In this document: piece after piece, positions 37,230 to 50,500 of the stretch
Numbering within the stretch: the stretch's first letter is position 1
How the letters are laid out: the number at the start of each line of letters is the position of its first letter
Source: Centropus unirufus
Taxonomy: Eukaryota > Chordata > Aves > Cuculiformes > Centropidae
Direction of reading: 5' to 3'
DNA: 64,000 nt
Assembly: GCA_013397695.1 (NCBI GenBank)
Contig: VYZI01000003.1
Location: 5,324,338 to 5,388,337 of the forward strand
Notes under the pieces: generated by a model
What the model saw: only the letters and a program-made list of their open reading frames with translations
Told to the model about the DNA's origin: nothing
Databases searched by the model: none
Made by a program: the position numbers and the translations under genes

Positions 37230-40200
37230 TTGACTTCAGCAGGAGCAAAGTTAGACCAAGGATCCGTGTTCTTAAAATCCACCCATCTTTTCCTTAGAGC
37301 ATATAAAGAGTATGATCTTACACTGGCACTGATCACCTCTCTTCTGGGAATGAGCTAAGGTTCTTCCCAGTGGAATATTTTACTTCAGAGAACATAATCA
37401 TACTCTGCCATTGATTGATTTCTAAAAGAAGATTTTTGTCACGTGGGTTGTCTGATGATATGTAATATATTCTTCCATGTTTGATGCAGATACATCTGGG
37501 GTTTTTTAATTTTTGGGGTCTTTTTTTCTGTTTTAATGAATAGTATAGAAAAAGGAGGATTCAGAGGTAAGAGGGCACCTGACCAGTGTTCCTTATATCT
37601 CCAATATTTGTTTTGCATTCCTGTGTAGTGGGCCATGTTCAACAGAATGGATGGATTCTACCTCACCTTCACACTGAAGGCAGCCTTGCTAGGGGAAGGT
37701 CAGGTCGTGGGTAGTGTGTGTCTGGAGGCCCCTTCAGGGAAATGAGGTTGCAGGTAACTCATCTGATTACTAACTCACGGATGTGATACACGTAGCACCA
37801 CTGCTTTACCCAGCTTAAATAAGACAGGCTTGTTTTGAGCATGCTCAGTACTATGGAGCTCCACAGAGGACTAAAATATAAAGATTTTTCTTTTTCGAAC
37901 CTCAGAAAAGCAGCTGGCATGAGGTAAACAGTCAATGCAGTAAAGGTAAGGATGGGATATGACATGACCAGGCAGAGAGTTTTAGACTCATTATAGCATG
38001 TTTGCCTGAAACTTTATTTGCCAAAGATGTTAGAGATATCTTCATACATTAAAATAAGGCTTTCCTAAAAAATGTTACTGAAATTAGTCTCCTGAAATCT
38101 TTCTCAACAGAACTCCCAAGCATGCAAATAGTTTATGGAATGTTGGTTCTTGGGGCCCAAAATCCCTGTGAAGAATGGAAATAATAGTATATTACTATTA
38201 CTTAGTCCCAGTGACTAAATTCATAATCTCTCAATAAAATTTCACTCCCAGGATCAAAATGAAGATCTTTCAGAGTGACAGTACAGGGCACAGGCTGCCT
38301 CCTAAGTGGAAGTCTACTTAAAGCATTCACAAAACCTTGGCCTCAGAGCTAGGATCAGCTAAACCCAAGGGAATTTATTGGGCTAGTCTTTAAATACTGC
38401 AACGCTGACCACTTAAAGCTGTATGAGGAAAACAGCAAATATACAGCCAAACCACTGCTCCCAGTCTTATTCTTCCTCCCTTCCCCAAGACTCTGAGAAA
38501 CATTTCTCTGAGAAATGTTATCCATGACAGAACTTCTTTAATTAAAGTTGACAATTCAAGTGAGGCAGAATGGGAAGTTATATCTCACAGCTTGCCATTT
38601 ATAATTGTGAGTAGGTCAGTCACAATCAGAGCTGTGTGCTCTAGATCCTGTTCTCCTTTCCAATATTTTTCAATATTTAGTATTGAATTGGAGAGTGGGC
38701 TTAAAGTACTGTTTTCTATTTCAGATTTTGCCTTTCATATTAATTCCTGTCAGTTGCAGTGACACTTGCATGCAAGAGCACATTTGATCAGCTACAGACT
38801 TCCTCGTTGCTGAGCTAAGCCAGAAAAACCCTTCTGACAGTAGCAGAAAGTTAGCAATAATCCTCGAGAAATCTTATATTGCCAGCACTTAATGGCTAGC
38901 TCTCTGATTAATAACCTGAGCTAAACAGAGGGCAGTTAACATAAATGACTATGGTTTGCAATATCAATAATGCTATGAAACAACCAAGTATATAAAGTAT
39001 ATTCAATAACTTACACTAGCATTGTTAAATATTTAAAGGAAGAAGAATAGGCTGGATACAATGTCAGTTATTTCACACCATTAATAACCTTATTTTTCCT
39101 TTCAGAAAACAGCTTTTTGCCTATGTTTACAATTTTACTTTTAGATCAATATAAGCCTTATAGGGCATGATTTTTCCTCTGCTTCTCTCCCAGCAGTAAC
39201 AAATGCCAACACAGTCAATATACAGAATTGCCTGGCTCAGCACCAGAGGAGATAGTGCTAATCAAAGTAACAGCAGTGAAACTTGAACCAGCCCTTAGAA
39301 GGAAAAGGTATTACAGGCTAATTCATTAATCTGTTAAGTTCCTATGTCAGCGAGAAGAATTCTTTTTAGTTGAGTGTCCTTAATAGGATATATCAAGCAC
39401 TAAACCTGAGGCAGTTCAGTTTTAAGTCCAGTAAAAACTACCGGGACAAGGATCTGAAATATAATAAAAACATTTGCTATATGTGCATCTGGGCATCATC
39501 TAAGTGATTTCTGCTGTTGAATGAGTTACAATCAAGTTATGTCTGAGTAACTACAAAACATGCTAATTTTTTTGTGTTTAGATAAATGATTCCTGGAAAA
39601 AGAGAGAAAAAACAAGTATATAATAGCAATTGCCTGCTATTATTAGCCACACATTAAATTCATGACACAGCCTCTCCTAATAATCATGAAGCCTGTCTTT
39701 CCATATCCCTAGCAGGAGTGATGACGCCAGGAAGTAGCGTGTCCTTGGAAATGTACTTGGTCAGTTAACCCATTCACCTGTGTTCCTAGTTTTACAATAG
39801 AATAATATTAGTAAGCCTCTTCAAACGCTAAAGAATTCAAACTAGCTGAAAGCAAACATATTTTACTGAGAAGCCAAGAAAGACTAGGCATTTTGTCTCA
39901 CAGCCCTTTCAGCTCTGAGATGGAAAAGCACTGATCGTGTTCTGTAAAGCTGAAGTTTTGCCTCGATGTCATATAAAATAGGTCTGATGAGAATTTAAAG
40001 GAAAAGCTGGGGTAGTTTATTATTTTAGTTTTGTTCTGCTTGTAAAGTCTGAAAGCCTCTAGAAAGATGGACGAAATTTTGCTCATGCGTTTAATACAAA
40101 ACAAAAAAACTGCCTCTGGCTGACACCAGTGATGGAAAGTTTACACAAAAGGATTTTGTTTCAGAAAGTTTTCAATTTCAGAAAAAAAAAAAGAATTATC

Positions 40201-40700
40201 TATTGGAACCTCTAAAGAAACCCTTGCATACAGCTGAAAGAGGAGAATAACAGCTATTATTCCACACTGCATTCAGTAACTAAAAGAACATTGTTTTTCA
40301 AAATTTGCTATAGCAGATAAAAGATAAATTGCTAGGGTGGCAGCAGCAGAGACAGAGAGGGGGAATATTTTTTATTAATAAAATTTGTCATTTGTTGATT
40401 TTTTTCCCCCTTTTGTTTTTTTTTTTTCCAAGATGTCTGAATTGAAAAAAGGAATTGAAAGAAGAGAAAAATGTTTTTCACTTTGGGCTTTTCAAAAAGA
40501 AAACTGAACATTTAGGTTTTCAATGAAAACTCTTTTTAAACAAAATTTAAACAAAATCTTTCCTTTCATACAGAATTATTTTAAAAGAGGATGAGGGTAA
40601 TTTCTCAAGTAACTCTACTGGCAATCAGGATTTCACAATATTGCTTCCTACTGTGTTTCCTCCAGCTTCAGAGAAAAACAAATGCAAAGATTTGCAAAGC
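37230..40700. other. Unannotated unique DNA
   Basis: No gene or known repeat was recognised. A perfect 10-bp inverted repeat with a single-base centre lies at 38499-38519 (AACATTTCTC / GAGAAATGTT). Some parts (38.7-39.7 kb) look like ordinary non-repetitive vertebrate intergenic DNA. Confidence 0.5.
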
Positions 40701-41350
40701 ATTAAAATAATGGCAGGTATATGATTTATTGTATTATGCATGATTTAGAGCACCATGTTTACTCCAAGCTGGCAGCACATCTGCAATGGCATTACATGAC
40801 TTTTCTCAGTAAAAGAAAGCAGTGGCAGAAAGCAATTTTATAGAAAGGCCCACTAATATAAGGCAAGTAGTCTTTAAAAATAGGAGGTATTAGTTTCTAT
40901 ATAAAAGTTAACCAAATCATGCAGATCACTTTGTAATTATTTAATTTTTTTTTCAAACCTTGTTAGGCATAACGTTTATTGATATTCGGAAGGCAAACAA
41001 CAGGGACATTAACTGTAATGGCAGCTTTGTGTTGTTTGTCAGACACAGAAACAAGCCAAATATTACTCCTTTCCTTTCACTGCAGTTTACCTGATTAATC
41101 TGAACCTAACCAGCTCCTCTCCCCTTGATGTCTACATGAGAACAGCTAAAAGGAAAACAAAAAACTCGTTCAAAAATGTTCTTTACCGAGCTTATTGTGG
41201 CTCCTGTTGCCAAGGAAACCTGAGAAAATTTCTCTCAGAGAATACCCTGAACTGTTTAAGCCAGCCAGACTTCAACCTGGTATCAGGAAAGGAAACAAAG
41301 ACTGAAAACAAATAGGACAACATGGTTGTAAAACCCTTTGAGGGATGAGA
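40700..41350. other. Unique DNA, possible conserved non-coding segment
   Basis: This stretch is free of recognisable repeats and contains several factor-like motifs, including the X-box-like site at 41206. Conservation cannot be judged from one sequence, so this is only a suggestion. Confidence 0.2.
41206..41219 (+). promoter_or_regulatory. RFX X-box-like motif
   Basis: GTTGCCAAGGAAAC is close to the palindromic X-box GTTGCCATGGCAAC bound by RFX transcription factors. Both half sites are recognisable, with two differences in 14 positions. X-boxes occur in conserved non-coding elements and ciliary gene promoters. No promoter is evident here. Confidence 0.4.
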
Positions 41351-41359
41351 GAAAAATAA

Positions 41360-43140
41360 ACTACAGGATAAAGCATCTGCTAGTGAAGAATATCTTTCAT
41401 TAAGGTCAAATCAAGGCTTTTCAATCTCTGTCTATTGTTCCTCTTCTGGAGGAACCCGTTACTTCAGACAAATGGGAAGGAGAATAGGTCTCTTGTTTCA
41501 GTTATTGAGTTGATGGTGTTACAAATCATCTGTCTTTTGGAAAAACATCTATTAATGTTCTCTGATCTTTTATGAAAAGGAAGCTGATTAAAATTATTAA
41601 CAAAATTATCTTCCACTTCTTATTTTGAAGTGTGATCCTGGCTTGGAGAGGAATGATATCAGTAATTATCACTGGTTTAATCAGATGCCTTTTGTACATT
41701 TTTTCTCTCTTCCTCTTCCCTCCTCCCTTTCCTATTTTCTTTTCTGCTTGTTGTGATTATAAATCTCAATGGTTTCATTAAAAGCTTAGGGCCAAATTCT
41801 GGCACTCTGCAAAGCTGGCAAGAAAAAAGGCATATGTCAATGCTGCGAAAGCATCTGTATTATGAACCCATGTCCTGGCCAGCCCAGACCCTGAACACTT
41901 CATATCCCTCCTCTACAGCATAATTTCCTGAAGGGGTCATTTGTTCCAGGAGCAAGAATTGATGTATGGGTTGGGGTGCTTTTACTCATCTGTGCATGGC
42001 TTATGGACTGCGATGATCACATCTTACGGGCCCACCCTTTCTATCCTCATCAACATTGTATAGGAGCACTCCAACACCCTGGAATGTGCCTCGGTGGACC
42101 CGCTGCAGCCACGTGATAAGCCACATAAAACACTACACATGAGCTGAGTTTCCTCTGTCACCTCAGTCTGAGTAGCTGAATGGCCAAGGTAGATGAATAT
42201 CTGAGATCAGACCACTGGCACTTGCAAGGCGGAGGAGGAAGAGCTCTGACCATTGAAATGAGGCTCCCAAGAGCTCTTATGCCACGTTAAATCAGGTTTA
42301 CACTACAGGTTTTAAAGGACTTTTTCTGATGTAACATGAAAATAAGAAAAGGCAATACAGACTCAAATCAATAGAAGAAATCTTCTAAACTGATTCCTTT
42401 TTTTGCCAGGCTCACAACAAGAGAGCCTCTAAAGCATGGGGTGATCATGAGATGGAAAACAGTCAAGGATAACAGCTGCTGCTTGAAATAATAATTAAAA
42501 ATGAATGAACAAGTCTATAAAAATCTTTTAAAAATATACATTTAATCAGACCACTCTCTGATCCTCTGGTACTGTGGCAAAAGACTTCTGAGGAGCCAGA
42601 AAAAGAGGGGCAAGTCACAGTGAGTTTGGGAGGGATGCCATAATAAAGCTGGGAACTAAATTGAAGAACTGCTGAGGCTTCCCTAGAGGCCTTAAATAGT
42701 CACTTGCCTTGCTTGTGCTGCCGTCCAGACTTGGCATTTTACACCTTTGCTTTAGTGTTATTTAAATAAATATAGAAGGAGTTTTTCCCCTTCATGAATT
42801 TCCTTAAAATTTTCTAGATAGCAGATAAGAGGAAAATGAGCAAGATTGTGAAAGAAGCTGTGTCAGAGAAGCGTGTGAGAGTTGGCAAGAAATGTTTGGC
42901 GCTATTGTGACTGACCATCTAAGAATGCAGTAAGAGCCAAACAGCCCTCTCTGTGGATTATTTCTGCACAGGGTATTTGTGAGTTTGTGCATATGGAATT
43001 TCTGTCTGATCCTTCCACTGGGAAGATGGGATTTGCTCTCCATGTGGATTGGGAGGAAAGTTCAACCACCAAAATCTTCAGTTCTTGGCAAAATTGTATA
43101 CAGTGAAAGCTGTCTATGCATCCTATCTGATACGGGGGGA
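41360..43140. other. Unannotated unique DNA
   Basis: No gene or known repeat was recognised. Part of this interval (41.8-42.3 kb) is less AT-rich, but holds no recognisable coding segment. Confidence 0.5.
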
Positions 43141-43149
43141 AAAGCACAT

Positions 43150-43223
43150 TTTTATATACATGTTTGCTAATGCAAAACTCCGTCTATATGAGTGAGAAAG
43201 GTACACTTTAAACACTCAATATT
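43150..43223 (+). repeat. Left arm of a 74-bp inverted repeat
   Basis: This arm matches the reverse complement of 44439-44512 with 69 of 74 identical positions (93%) and no gaps. Similarity stops abruptly on both sides. Key inner text is 'gctaatgcaaaactc' and 'gagtgagaaaggtac'. It matches no repeat family I recognise. Confidence 0.95.
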
Positions 43224-44438
43224 CAGTAGGTTTTGAAGTCCTGGTAGCGTATTTTACTTCAAGCATATTTTAAGAAACCTACATGGAGGTGTCTTTGTCT
43301 ATGCAAAAATCTTTACTAGCTGTTAGTTAAAAACAACTATAATTAAATTACAATTTCTTTTTTTCATATAATCTTCTGCTTGTAAACATGAAGTAAGATT
43401 CATAAGGGAAAAGTTAGTAAAAAAACTGCTTCTGCTGTTCTGGTTGCTGTAGCTTATGAGACCTGCCAGAGTGTGTTTGATGAGAATGCTCAGAAACCAT
43501 CCATGGCAATACTAAACTCAACCTGTATGCTCCCCTGTGCCTGGAACCTTCCACTTCTCCAAGCCCTGTGAAAGCTCTAAGCAACCAACAGACTCCCACA
43601 AAATCACTGCCTTGTGGCTTTTAGGTTATCCTCCTAGAGAAGAAGAGGAGACATCATACCCAAGAAATTATTCTGGTCTGAGTAAGAAAGGGGAGCAGTG
43701 AGACAATAGCAGCATTGACCTTTGCTAACAACAGTTCTTCGTGCCCACAAGATGGTGAGCGTCAAACTGTGCCCTCCATTCTATGCTCAAATCCTCTTAT
43801 TTTCCTTCCCTTTGTGAACATCTCTTTCATTTTTTAAGCTCTTTGCTGCTGTTTGTCTGGTGCTCCAAATAATCTCCTCTACCACTACATAAATTTTCCA
43901 CTTTGAAACATTCAATTTATTCCCAAGAGATTACAAAACAAAGTATTTTTACAACCAGCAAATTTTTTGTTTGATAACCTTTTAAATTCTAACTCATACC
44001 CTGAAGGTGATCCATCCTACTGAGTTTATAATGCAACCTACTCATCAATTAATTTCACTTAGTAGAAATAGGATGCACCATACCTGAAGCCACCACTGAC
44101 TTTTCTCATTAATAACAACTGGGAGGAGAATTGTCAGTCAGCCTCTCCTGTTTTTCCTTCCAGGTCACATATTCCTACCACCCCTTGCTTTGAAGGCAAG
44201 TGGTGTTACCGTATCTGGCCATCATGTAGGTCATAATATCTCTCTTTTATCTAACAGGGTCGTGTGTGGGCAGCTGGAAACATCACTGAGTCAGATACTA
44301 AAAGCTGTCTTGTGAGACTCTCAGAAAAACTAGGATAGTTCTCCTTTTTGTGACTATGTTCCTCCAGGACAGGTGTTCGAAATTCAGTTTTAGAGGAAAA
44401 GCAAGAATACCCTAAGTACTGGAGATGAGTGCTGAAGG
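43224..44438. other. 1215-bp segment between inverted-repeat arms
   Basis: No transposase-like frame or other coding segment was recognised between the two arms. The longest frame is 61 codons (minus strand, 43414-43599), without recognisable motifs. Base composition resembles the flanks. Confidence 0.6.
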
Positions 44439-44512
44439 AATATTGAGTGTTTAAAATGTACCTTTCTCACTCGTATAGACAGAGTTTTGCATTAGCTAAC
44501 ATGTTTATAAAA
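44439..44512 (-). repeat. Right arm of a 74-bp inverted repeat
   Basis: This is the inverted partner of 43150-43223, with five substitutions in 74 positions. The two arms span 1363 bp in total. No clear target-site duplication flanks the pair: the left flank ends 'ggggaaaag' and the right flank begins 'gaaacgttc' when the arms are extended by the 'cac/gtg' bases. Confidence 0.95.
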
Positions 44513-44514
44513 GA

Positions 44515-47500
44515 GTGGAAACGTTCAGCTGTCAGAGGAAAGATGTAGTAGAAGGGTCACATAAAACAAATATAATTATTCTAGTTACGGAAACTCACTT
44601 AATCCTTCTTATTACTGGTGAACCTCAAATGCATGGTTTCCACATGATTTTAGTATTAAAAATGCTTAAAGATTAAAACAACAAGGCTTTTGGAAAAAAG
44701 TGTTCATCGGAGTTCTGAAGAGACTCATTCAGTCCAGGTACATATTCCCGGGTCTGTACAACCTGGAGCAGAGAGTGGAGGTGATGTGGAGCAGAGCAGG
44801 CAGTGGGAGGTTTCCTAAGCTTCCCAGCAAGTTCTTGAAGAAGTAGATCTGAAGCATTAACTGACATAAACACATCTCTGGAATCCGTAGTTTTAATATG
44901 AGGTTTATATGTATTTATTACTGCAGTTGGAAGTTGGGATTGATACTATTTAAGTGTTGTTTGTCTTCCTTCTTTTTTATTACTGAAATCAGGAAGATTG
45001 ATCTTAATTAAAAGTCTGAAGTTCAATGATAGTTTAGGAAGGATTACCTATAGATTTGATAGCCTCTTGAAAAGGATACCTGGATTTTGTTTAAAAAACA
45101 AGAATGCTCTAGTTTTTGTTTTATTTTGCTTATTAAGTTCTATTTCTATGCCTGCCTTTAAGGGTTGCCCTCTTGGTCAAAACAGCTGTGCATGTTTCTG
45201 ATAAGCTGATGCTGTATTAAAGTTCAAAGTGCATTCTCCTTGAGCCCTGCAACGCATTATAATCCAACAGTTAATAACAATGGTCATTTGTGACAGTACA
45301 TGATAATCTGAAATAAAACTGGTACTTTCAAGATTATAACTGTGTTAATCGATTCCTGATTTATGTAGGATCTTAATGTTTTTTAATGCAGAAAAGAAAA
45401 TGTATGTATCTTTTACACCCAAGGTGTAAAGCACAATGACAAATACGACAAAGGTCATCCTTCTAGGTACATTTCCATTTTCATTTGCTCTGAAAAAAAT
45501 ACAATTTTTTTGCTCTTGCAATGGTAACAGAGACCCTACAGAGGCAGGAAACCTGAGTTGTTTCTGCTCTTCCCATCACTGCCTTACTTTGTGGTAGAGA
45601 ACCACCTACCCTGTCTGGTCTGTTAAAACACTGGTGTCTTTAGTCTGAATTCTCTCATCTTTGTTCAGTCGCAAGAAAGCCCTTCTTAGCTTTTGGTGTA
45701 AGGAAATTTCACCTCTATTTATGATGTTACAGGCCTCAACATCTTCTGTTGCGTATTTTGGATGTAGAAAATATTTTAATTATTACTTAGAGAAACAATT
45801 CCCTTGTAATCTCAATTTTGAGAAGCATTTACTTTTTATGTCTTATTAAAGACATTAGAATGAAAAGAAAATGCAAATTAGCAACTTATTTCTACACCCA
45901 TTATTTATTCTTCCTTTAAATGATAATGTGAGTAAAACATCTACTTCTGCATAGGGCTTTCATTTTTCTTTCTGTATTTGTCAGTCATTTTATGTTTGAC
46001 TGAAGTCACCTACAGGAGAAAAAAGCTACGTCATGCATTTAGGTGGATCCAGTCCCATTTTGAGGTGTATACACCCTTTGGGGAACTAATTTCTGTACTG
46101 CTAACAGAAAAGTTACAGAATAATTACTCTCTGGTTTGGAGATTTTATACTCTTTTTATATGTCATTGCAACTTCTGCTTCTGAAGTTTGTATAATTTAT
46201 GTACGAATCTAGATGTGCAGGGTATTTCTGAAGAACACGATTCTGTGTCACTCTTTCCGGATTTGTCTGGGTCACGTGTCCAAAGCCAAGATGCATATAG
46301 CTGCCATGGCAAGAGAGTTATGAGCCCGAACTATTAACACAGTAAAATGTTAATGAGCAAATCTGTTTACTCTAACTGAATACTGATGCAATGGCTTGGT
46401 GTACTTATTTCCTGCTGAAATATAGCTGAATATTCAAAAGCATTTTCTAGTATTTCAGAGCTTCAAATCAAAAGGAAATTACTGCAAGACACAATGGCAT
46501 CCACTTGAAGCTCTCAGAAACTTTAGCATCAAAATGAGAGATACCTCTGTAAAACTAGAGACATACACTCACTGATTGCTTAACAAAATAGAAATGTAAT
46601 CCATGCAGACGGAGGTTCCACCATTCATTATATAATAAAAAAATCTGCATGTTGCATTATGCAAGAAATAAACATGAAAGATCTTCTAGAATGAGTGCAC
46701 TATACACTAAGTAAAATGGAGATGTTCTTTTCCCTAGAACATCTATCTAATCTGAGAGACAAACAAGCACATGTCATGCATAGTCAAACCAGCCAAACAA
46801 TTACACCAGGGATATGTTTTCTCAGAGGGAAATGGTACCAGTGGCGTTATGTGAACTCTGTATACATCAATATTCCAAATCATATAATCCAGGATCTTCT
46901 TATGCAAGGAGATCCCAGTGGGCAACAGCAGGCTGGGCAGCTTTCTCTCTCTGATGTTATAGGAAGTGAGAGGAGAAAGGATAAGAGGAAAAAGTAGACA
47001 GCAAAGATTCCCACCTGGGCCATCTCAGCTTTATATTCTCAGCATAGCCACACACTGGTGCGAGCGATTCGGACTGCTGGGAAGAGACTCCTGATGCCAG
47101 TGCCCAAGGCAGTGAGCTTTACAGGCAGCTGCCCCGGGCTGCCTCCCCAGAGCTCTGCTCAGTGAAGGTCAGCCCCTAACTGGAGCTCTTTTCGCAGTTT
47201 CACTTAGCCTACCGTACCTGTTTTATCACAAGGCAGTATCACTAGAGCTGCAGCAAGCATGTTTTGGTATCTGCAGTAGACGCTGGTGTATGTTTTCCCA
47301 GAAACAGGCAAGTAGGGACAAAGGTTCATCTGTGAGTAATGAATCAAATGCTAAGGTGGAGACAAGATTTAATTGTTTAAACATAGTCATTGCAGGCATG
47401 TATCAGCCTTCCCTTTGAAACGTACTGAGCTACAGACGATGGGCAAGAAAATTTTGGATTTTTTCAATTTAAAGCTTGATCATATCAGCTGCTCCCAGTC

Positions 47501-50500
47501 TGAGCAGTTACAGGTTCTTTATTTTACTAATTATAAGAGTAATTACGCCATTAGTTCTCAGAAAGTAATTTTAATAATTAGGTCAAACACAAAACGACTC
47601 CAATCTCATGACATACTAATTTAAATTGTTTGGATATTGTAATTTAGTAGGAGGAGTCAGTGCTAGAGACATTTTTGGGGATTGTAAGAAGGAAAATACA
47701 GCTGGAGAAATAACAGAAGATGAATTCTCTGTTGGAGACGTTAGTTAAGTTGTTTCTTGAATGACGTTAAGTGAATAAGATTAAAGCTATTTGATAGTGA
47801 TGACAGATAAAATTATCATGTATTGAAAAATATATTAAAGATTTGATTCGGAGACCATAATTTTGAATGAGCAACCAACTCCCTTTCTCTATTGCTGTAG
47901 CAGAAGAAAACACTTTCAATTCACCCATCTCATTTTCTTGTGAAATGAATCCATTCATGTCTCTGCATGATATATGCTATTATTGAATCCAGCTTCTAAA
48001 CTTAGTTGCAACCTCATAAATCTTGAACAAAATTTACAGACACTAGGGTGCTTAGACCACTGAAGCCAATTACCTTGATGTAAAATCCATGTACATGCGA
48101 TCTTTGGGACAAAAGAAGAAGGGAAAGAATAGGGAGACTGTTCAGCCCAGGACAGGAAATTAAGGCAATATCAAATTTACTCCAGACCTGGCTTCTAGAA
48201 GGCAGCCTTTATCAGTATCTCTATCCATTCATGCCCAGACTTTTTTCTTAGAAAGAGATTTCTACGGGTTTATTTTTATCAGACTGCTTGCTCAACAGAT
48301 TGTTTTTCAGTGAAAGTCAGTATGAGTTAGTGAGGTTCTTCGTACTTCACACCTGGACTTTTTTTGCTGAAATTTAGAAATGTACCTGCAAAAGTCCATG
48401 AATGAAGGAAACTTCATTTTGTCTGACTATGCTTAACAAGACCTGAGAGCCATTTGGTCTTATGCCTTTGGCAGGGTGAATTGTGTAGTAGATGCCTTAC
48501 TTCCCAGCACACCCCATACAAATCCAATCAATAACACATGAAACCTTTCTGATCATGATGAAGCAGAAAGCCAAGTTTGACATATCTCTACCCTGTCAAA
48601 TCATTAAAAATTTTCCTCTCTGAAGAGAAAAGCTACATAAACATCATGCATCAAACAGTTCTGAAAGTACTGACTGCATATACCAAAGATAGTGGAATAC
48701 AACAGCTTTCTTCTCTATAGCTTTGCTGACATTCAAAGTTTTCTTGATTTATTTACCCCTACTGAGTGCAATGGGATGGAAAGCCAGGCATACAGAATTT
48801 TGCTTCACATGAAAGGAATAGTTGAGTTGAAACTTTGAAATTCTAGTTTGTGAAATGCTTTTTCATTATTTTATTCAAAGAGTAAACATTGCAATATAAA
48901 AATACTCTTTACATGAAAACATTCTCCTCATCCAACTACAACCTCTTAAGTCGACTTAAGTTAAAAATTAATAGGACTGCAAGGTTTGTCAACAAACATA
49001 TTTTTACTGGCATAACAAGGTTTTTGGCAATTTTCTTTACATTTATTACAACTATCATTATCTTTAAAAGCATATCAATGAACTGCGTGATTGTAAGGGT
49101 TAGAGAAAGCAGTCTTGTGGAAGTATGAGAAAGTATTGTCTTTCCAATTGCTTAAATAAAACAAGTAACTTTATGAATTGGATTACTCACTATAACACAC
49201 TATTCAGAGCTTGGCTAGTATTTCCTGAAAATTCTAATTCTTTAAAATTTTATAGGAAGGATTAAAATAAATGTTACTTATGGGCAAAATTGAAAGCTTT
49301 CACATTCTCACCAATATTGTTTCAAAATTTTTATGTACTTTTTTCAAAAATATTTGAAACTGATTAAAGTCTTTTAGTGATTAGTAAGAGAATTTTAAAA
49401 ATTTATTTCTGAAAAAACATTCTTAGAAATTGGTTTTCTACTACCTGTACAAAGTACTGAATTTTAAACTAATACTGAGGAGACAATTGCGGTTGAAATT
49501 GTGGGGGGTGAATTACTGTCTAGAAGGAATGTTAGCACTGGTGAATTTTTAAGCATGTCTGTACAGAACAGCTATGCCACTTGCAAATCATATGCAAAAG
49601 AAACCTATTTGCATGCAGTATAGAACGTGAGATCTAGATCAATTATGTATCCCGCAAAAATCCCATGTCTCATTCCACAAAAATAAAGCTGTTTTGCCAT
49701 TGCTTTCATTGAATAAATTACTTATGTTCACAGAAATACTGACCATACTTTCAGAACCTGGTGTAAAGATCCTTCTAATGGGACCACTATAAGTCTTCTA
49801 AAATAGTTTTGCAGAATTACTCCCAGAACTACCTCAAAGGCTGATGTGTTTTTGGAACAAGTGTTGTGGTCTTCATACAACAAAATCTACATTCACTGTA
49901 TATAGTACAAGGACAGGTAAAAAAGCACTATCCAGTGCATTCCATGGAGTGGCAGTCTCCCAGGGGAAAACAGATGGTGTTGGTGTCACAGCAAATCTAG
50001 TTTCCACCCAGGGGTTCTATAGGAATTTTGCTGAAGCGTTTTTTTTCTCCACAGAGTACCTCACTTCTTGGAGAACCTTGATGCTTGTGAAGTATTTGCT
50101 CCTCTCTGATTCATCAAATAAGAGAAGTGACTTTGCTGTTATTACTTTCTAATATAGCAGCCTTCTCTTTTTGTCTTTCCTTTGCTACAATTTACACTGT
50201 ATCAGCAGATAGATTAAATTCTAGCCTGAATCCATCTTCCAACTTCTTCTGGAGTCCTCTTTGTGGAGGTTCTACTGGTGACCAAGATATTCCGAGACTC
50301 ATCTTGTCATGTCTTGTGGCATAAGATAATTTCTTTGAAATATTGTTTTCTGTCTCATAGCTGGAGCTAAATCAACACAGATTCAAAACTTTCAAAGGGC
50401 AACTGACAGCAACAGGAGAGAGTTGGAGGGACAGGGACTTCTGTTAACTTTAGAGACCATTTAGTTATGAAATCCTTTACCAGAAAGAGTATAAGGAATC

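Noticed and set aside
43150..44512. Inverted repeat as a complete DNA transposon with transposase
   Set aside because: No frame longer than 61 codons and no transposase motif lies between the arms, and no clear target-site duplication is seen.
44673..44873. 66-codon minus-strand frame with a good pyrimidine tract before a CAG
   Set aside because: It looked protein-like and acceptor-like, but no donor follows and no family is recognisable.
46695..46997. 100-codon plus-strand frame
   Set aside because: No domain, and a basic low-complexity end. A 60-codon frame overlaps on the other strand.
47060..47190. GC-richer patch as a possible CpG island or promoter
   Set aside because: It is about 130 bp, has few CpGs, and has no adjacent gene or TATA or start signal.
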